Shown here in pieces: positions 63,258 through 64,000 of a stretch of 64,000 nt of DNA. The notes below the pieces were generated by a model. The model did no database searches and was not told the origin of the DNA. It worked only from the letters and a program-made list of their open reading frames with translations. The stretch covers positions 1 through 64,000 of the forward strand of contig FLQS01000031.1 in NCBI GenBank assembly GCA_900078375.1. The letters are read 5' to 3'. The stretch's first letter is position 1, and each line of letters starts with the position of its first letter. Source of the stretch: an uncultured Mycobacterium sp. (lineage in GTDB: Bacteria; Actinomycetota; Actinomycetes; Mycobacteriales; Mycobacteriaceae). Both the position numbers and the translations under genes were made by a program.

Positions 63258-63727
63258 CCGAGTTCGTCGGCGACATAGTCGTCATCCACACCGACGGCGG
63301 TTGCCGACCCAACCCGGGCCCGGGCGGCTGGGGAGCGGTGCTGCGCATGCGCCATCACGTCCGGGAGATGTGCGGCGGCGAGCCCGGTGAGACGAGCAAC
63401 AACCGGATGGAGCTGACCGCGCCGATCATGGCGCTGGAGGCCCTCACCCGATCCGTGACGGTGCACCTTTACACGGACAGCACCTACGTCCGCAACGGCA
63501 TCACCAAGTGGGTGACCGGCTGGGAGCGCAACGGCTGGCTGACCGCCGCCAAGCAGCCGGTGAAGAATGTCGACCTGTGGCAGCGCCTTCAGGCTGCCTG
63601 CGCACAACATGACGTCGAGTGGTTCTGGGTGAAGGGCCATTCCGGTGTCGCCGACAACGAGCTGGCCGACCAGTTGGCGACGCGGGGTCTGCAACAGGCG
63701 GCCGAGGGTTCAGCGATTGCGATCTGA
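63254..63727 (+). CDS. rnhA: Ribonuclease HI
   Basis: A type 1 RNase H of 157 residues that cuts RNA in RNA-DNA hybrids. All catalytic positions are present: Asp in VVIHTDGGCRPNPGPGGWG, Glu in TSNNRMELTAPI, Asp in VHLYTDSTYVRNGITKW and the final His and Asp in WVKGHSGVADNELADQLA. ATG at 63254 overlaps the previous stop as ATGA. The 3' end overlaps the convergent gene at the right edge by 18 bases. The C-terminal extension is short, so no extra domain is present. Confidence 0.96.
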   Translation: MTEFVGDIVVIHTDGGCRPNPGPGGWGAVLRMRHHVREMCGGEPGETSNNRMELTAPIMALEALTRSVTVHLYTDSTYVRNGITKWVTGWERNGWLTAAKQPVKNVDLWQRLQAACAQHDVEWFWVKGHSGVADNELADQLATRGLQQAAEGSAIAI

Positions 63728-64000
63728 GCGCCCGCGTTGGCTGAGGATCTTGACGCCGGGTCCGGTCAGATCGGCAAATGTGCTGGGGCGTCGTGCCATG
63801 GCCATGAGGATGGCTTCACCGGACCCACGAACTTCGGGACCACGTCCGGTTGACCACTCGAGATCAGTAGCAATCAGTCGAACTCCGCGGGTGTACCAGC
63901 CGCCGCGGATCAGCGGAGCCATCGTGGCGAATTCAAGGGCCACAATGAGGCGCTCGGGCGGTATCGCACGCGGCAGGTTGAGCGGGCGGCGGACGTCCTG
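63710..64000 (-). CDS. Maleylpyruvate isomerase-like (DinB-fold) protein, C-terminal part only
   Basis: The last 96 codons of a gene that begins beyond the right edge. It reads QDVRRPLNLPRAIPPERLIV, then ALEFATMAPLIRGGWYTRGV, LIATDLEWSTGRGPEVRGSG, AILMAMARRPSTFADLTGPG and VKILSQRGRS. This fits the actinobacterial TIGR03085/mycothiol-dependent maleylpyruvate isomerase group, where DVRR is the end of the metal-binding helical domain. These four-helix proteins bind zinc and often use mycothiol. The assignment rests on the C-terminal part only, so the exact subgroup is uncertain. It overlaps rnhA by 18 bases, end to end. Confidence 0.65.
   Translation of the reverse strand, partial: QDVRRPLNLPRAIPPERLIVALEFATMAPLIRGGWYTRGVRLIATDLEWSTGRGPEVRGSGEAILMAMARRPSTFADLTGPGVKILSQRGRSDRNR

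Overview
The window is high-GC actinobacterial chromosome and almost certainly comes from a non-tuberculous mycobacterium, most likely a rapid grower (Mycolicibacterium). Three things point there. The gene order follows the M. tuberculosis H37Rv block from about Rv0984 down to Rv0940c (recalled from memory), with local insertions. The left edge carries the start of an MspA-type porin, a family of fast growers. Many genes belong to mycobacterial families: MprAB/PepD, AccA2/AccD2, UvrD1, the delta-class chorismate mutase and F420-type oxidoreductases. No insertion sequence, prophage, tRNA, rRNA or CRISPR array was seen.

Layout. 1-5.4 kb: porin start, a 51-codon gene behind a CRP-type palindrome, then the envelope-stress block moaB2-pepD-mprB-mprA and rpmF, all on the minus strand, with paired CTGAGA direct repeats before mprA and before pepD that look like MprA boxes. 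5.6-14.0 kb: a plus-strand operon (AtuA-like protein, two acyl-CoA dehydrogenases, both subunits of a biotin carboxylase, an enoyl-CoA hydratase) shaped like a branched acyl-CoA or acyclic terpene (liu/atu) pathway. 14-24 kb: a DUF1707 protein, a low-complexity secreted protein, an AAA/VWA pair, purN-purH and two membrane proteins. 24-33 kb: SfnG-like and F420-type oxidoreductases, a thiolase-like protein behind a KstR-like site, sucCD, an M23 peptidase and a PAP2 phosphatase. 33-38 kb: pcrA/uvrD1, chorismate mutase with a structured leader, and an acyltransferase-SGNH protein.

38-48.7 kb is a lipid-catabolism island: a double-TetR (Mce3R-like) regulator diverging from a thiolase/dehydratase/dehydratase/SDR operon with a palindrome over its promoter, a crotonase, a GAF-LuxR regulator, a cytochrome P450, an acyl-CoA ligase and an aldehyde dehydrogenase. 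48.7-57.3 kb: pgi, an SDR, a full-length Fpg/Nei glycosylase, a YvlD-like membrane protein, cobF, an MFS transporter and a P1B-5-type metal ATPase with a C-terminal hemerythrin domain that is broken by a 64-bp insertion. 57.4-64 kb: an AraC regulator, an F420-type oxidoreductase with a consensus KstR operator and probably a leaderless mRNA, a crotonase, an SRPBCC protein, prpE, a VOC protein, rnhA and the end of a maleylpyruvate isomerase-like gene.

The themes are acyl-CoA, branched-lipid and steroid-like catabolism under several TetR-type operators, central metabolism (sucCD, pgi, purNH), and envelope stress. The most useful leads are the broken ATPase-hemerythrin gene next to cobF, the chorismate mutase leader, the MprA and CRP sites, a 7-residue insertion in the N-box of MprB, and the unannotated 51-codon gene. 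All family assignments come from reading the sequence and recalling families; no database was searched.
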